Shown here: piece after piece, positions 26,762 through 27,685 of the stretch
Position numbering within the stretch: the stretch's first letter is position 1
How the letters are laid out: the number at the start of each line of letters is the position of its first letter
IMG/VR virus record: IMGVR_UViG_3300031576_000244
Span: 1-27,685 of that record
Source: a virus
Reading direction: 5' to 3' (one strand)
DNA length: 27,685 nt
Translations under genes and position numbers: made by a program
The notes under the pieces: generated by a model
What the model saw: only the letters and a program-made list of their open reading frames with translations
What the model was told of the DNA's origin: nothing
Databases searched by the model: none

Positions 26762-26781
26762 TCCTGTGAGTAGCTAGGGGT

Positions 26782-27024
26782 TCACTGGGCATTGGGGTCC
26801 TCCGGTTGCGGCCAGCCGTTCGCAGCGATGATTGGGCGGCGCGCCTCCCCGGACGGGACCGGTTCGTAGCCGTCGTGTCCATGCGGGTGGATGTGGCCGC
26901 CATTCTTGTGTTGGTGAGGGTCGGCCAAGCTCTCCGGGTATGAGTGCTTATGGACGAGCCGCCGCAACCCATCATCGAACAGGTGCAAGTGCTCGTGGCG
27001 GAGTGCCCGCGCCACAGCGTTCAT
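26782..27024 (-). CDS. His-rich small protein (80 aa)
   Basis: ATG 27024 follows the ribosome site GGAGG in the repeated cassette GGAGGTAACGGTGCGATGA. The protein starts MNAVARALRHEHLHLFDDGL and has LVHKHSYPESLADPHQHKNG, GHIHPHGHDGYEPVPSGEAR. About 13 of 80 residues are His, mostly in H.H and H.H.H.H clusters that could bind metal ions such as zinc, nickel or copper. No other domain is seen. The role is unknown; metal binding is inferred from composition. Confidence 0.7.
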   Translation of the reverse strand: MNAVARALRHEHLHLFDDGLRRLVHKHSYPESLADPHQHKNGGHIHPHGHDGYEPVPSGEARRPIIAANGWPQPEDPNAQ

Positions 27025-27039
27025 CGCACCGTTACCTCC
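27021..27039. repeat. 19-bp start/stop cassette, copy 1
   Basis: On the minus strand GGAGGTAACGGTGCGATGA holds the ribosome site, the last codons of one gene (ending EVTVR) and the ATGA overlap that starts the next. The identical 19 bases occur at 27182-27200. Confidence 0.85.
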
Positions 27040-27185
27040 CTCACCAGCCGCACTTTACTGACCGCGTTCCAACAGCGGTAGCAGAAGTCCCACTCCACGT
27101 CGAATGACCGGCGCACGGTCCAGCGATGCCCACGGACCCAACAGAGGACCCGCCCGACGATCCGGTTCCAAAGCGTGCGCCTCAT
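27021..27185 (-). CDS. Small basic protein with Cys pair (54 aa)
   Basis: The start ATG 27185 (MRRTLWNRIVGRVLCWVRGH) is fixed by the cassette with its ribosome site and the ATGA overlap; upstream sequence in this frame is Arg-rich shadow. The protein contains RVLCWVRGHRWTVRRSFDVE followed by FCYRCWNAVSK, with C15 and a CYRC pair, a pattern 'C..GH.w......f.yC.rCg' seen in small zinc-ribbon proteins. The end REVTVR copies the end of the upstream protein. Function is not known. Confidence 0.65.
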   Translation of the reverse strand: MRRTLWNRIVGRVLCWVRGHRWTVRRSFDVEWDFCYRCWNAVSKVRLVREVTVR

Positions 27186-27200
27186 CGCACCGTTACCTCC
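27182..27200. repeat. 19-bp start/stop cassette, copy 2
   Basis: Identical to 27021-27039. It ends the RlpA-like gene (LEVTVR) and starts the small basic protein. Confidence 0.85.
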
Positions 27201-27685
27201 AGGAGTCCGCGAGACCGCGAGGCGAGGGCGGCGAAAGCCTCGTCGCTCAGGTCGATCAAGCGCTCCCGACCGTTCACGACGCAGGCGCAATGGTCATTGA
27301 GCAGGACCGAAACACAGGTCTGTCGTGTGTCCGCGCACACAGTCACGACACGTCCGCGCCAGTCGCCCACCCGCAAGGCAGGACCGGCGGCGGCGTACAT
27401 CCCGTCCCTGCCGGTGTCGTGCCAGCTAGCGATGCCGGTGAGGATAGTGGCCGGCGTGGACGCGACGGGGGGAACGTCGCGGGCCACGACCCGAGGATCG
27501 CGACCGCCGGCCGACAAAGAGACGCCTACCGGCCGCACGTCTGCGGAACCGGCTGCCGGCACGAAGGCCGGATCATGCGGCGCCCCGGTCCGCCCCCGGT
27601 CCGACTCGCCGGTGCCCGCTATGGAGGCAGTCGGAATGACGGGAGCGGGCCGCGGAGCCGCAGCCGCAGCCGCAGCCGCAGCCGC
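27182..27685 (-). CDS. RlpA-like double-psi beta-barrel protein, 5' end outside the window (167 aa visible)
   Basis: The frame is open from the right edge; a GTG at 27562 would be an internal start. The visible N-terminus is Ala-repeat and Pro/Ala/Gly-rich linker. The barrel domain is ILTGIASWHDTGRDGMYAAA, GPALRVGDWRGRVVTVCADT, CVSVLLNDHCAC and RLIDLSDEAFAALASRSRGL, LEVTVR: the 'GxASWYDxGxxxYAAAGPALR' and 'iDLS..AF..La..s.G...V' patterns of RlpA-type double-psi barrels. RlpA-like domains bind or cleave peptidoglycan strands in bacteria, and similar domains occur in phage lysis or virion proteins. Two Cys in HCAC may form a disulphide. A wall-related role is likely but the precise substrate is unknown. 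Confidence 0.75.
   Translation of the reverse strand, partial: AAAAAAAAAAPRPAPVIPTASIAGTGESDRGRTGAPHDPAFVPAAGSADVRPVGVSLSAGGRDPRVVARDVPPVASTPATILTGIASWHDTGRDGMYAAAGPALRVGDWRGRVVTVCADTRQTCVSVLLNDHCACVVNGRERLIDLSDEAFAALASRSRGLLEVTVR
27657..27685. repeat. GCCGCA hexanucleotide repeat at the window edge
   Basis: About five copies of GCCGCA run to the last base. On the minus strand they encode a run of Ala residues (GCG GCT codons) in the linker of the RlpA-like protein. Such a run can vary by slippage and may have ended the assembly here. Confidence 0.8.

Overview
The window is part of the genome of a tailed double-stranded DNA phage, or a prophage, with a siphovirus-type morphogenesis programme: HK97-fold head, long non-contractile tail, a tape measure of about 592 residues and no sheath gene. 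The DNA is very GC-rich. Every supported gene lies on the minus strand, so transcription runs from position 27685 down to 1. Host taxonomy cannot be read directly. High GC content, apparently leaderless starts and an RlpA-like wall protein would fit an actinobacterial or Chloroflexota-like host, but that is inference. No integrase, tRNA gene or CRISPR array was seen.

Layout in transcription order. (1) 27685-26468: accessory genes, namely an RlpA-like double-psi barrel protein cut by the window edge, a small Cys-containing protein, a His-rich protein and a P63C-domain fragment. Two of the junctions use the same duplicated 19-bp start/stop cassette. (2) 26425-25500: remnant of an IS1-like element whose transposase frame runs into the C-terminal end of a DNA methyltransferase. 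(3) 25434-22625: lysis region, with a coiled-coil/membrane protein, a cysteine-peptidase-like lysin, a holin-like protein and two unknown proteins. It is interrupted by a zinc-ribbon gene flanked by a perfect 28-bp direct repeat. (4) 22530-15921: HNH nuclease, TerS, TerL carrying a mini-intein, a small membrane protein, portal, prohead protease and major capsid. (5) 15887-9876: HNH nuclease with its own promoter, then a run of small structural genes, a nuclease of the SNase family, a zinc-ribbon protein of 55 residues and a protein with about 16 copies of a 20-residue repeat. (6) 9876-1062: head-tail connector, tail completion candidate, tail tube, gp10-like protein, tail assembly chaperone pair joined by a predicted -1 frameshift, tape measure and tail-tip genes. 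(7) 1061-1: an intergenic region with a long hairpin, a promoter with an overlapping operator, a small HTH regulator and three small downstream genes.

Most junctions are ATGA, GTGA, TTGA or TGATG overlaps, so much of the window is probably one translationally coupled late operon. The most interesting signals are: the eroded LAGLIDADG motif inside the TerL intein; the 28-bp duplication around the zinc-ribbon gene at the lysin start codon; the transposase/methyltransferase chimera; a CCCCCCG slippery site in the tail chaperone; and two long minus-strand hairpins in the left regulatory region that both present C/U-rich, anti-Shine-Dalgarno-like loops.
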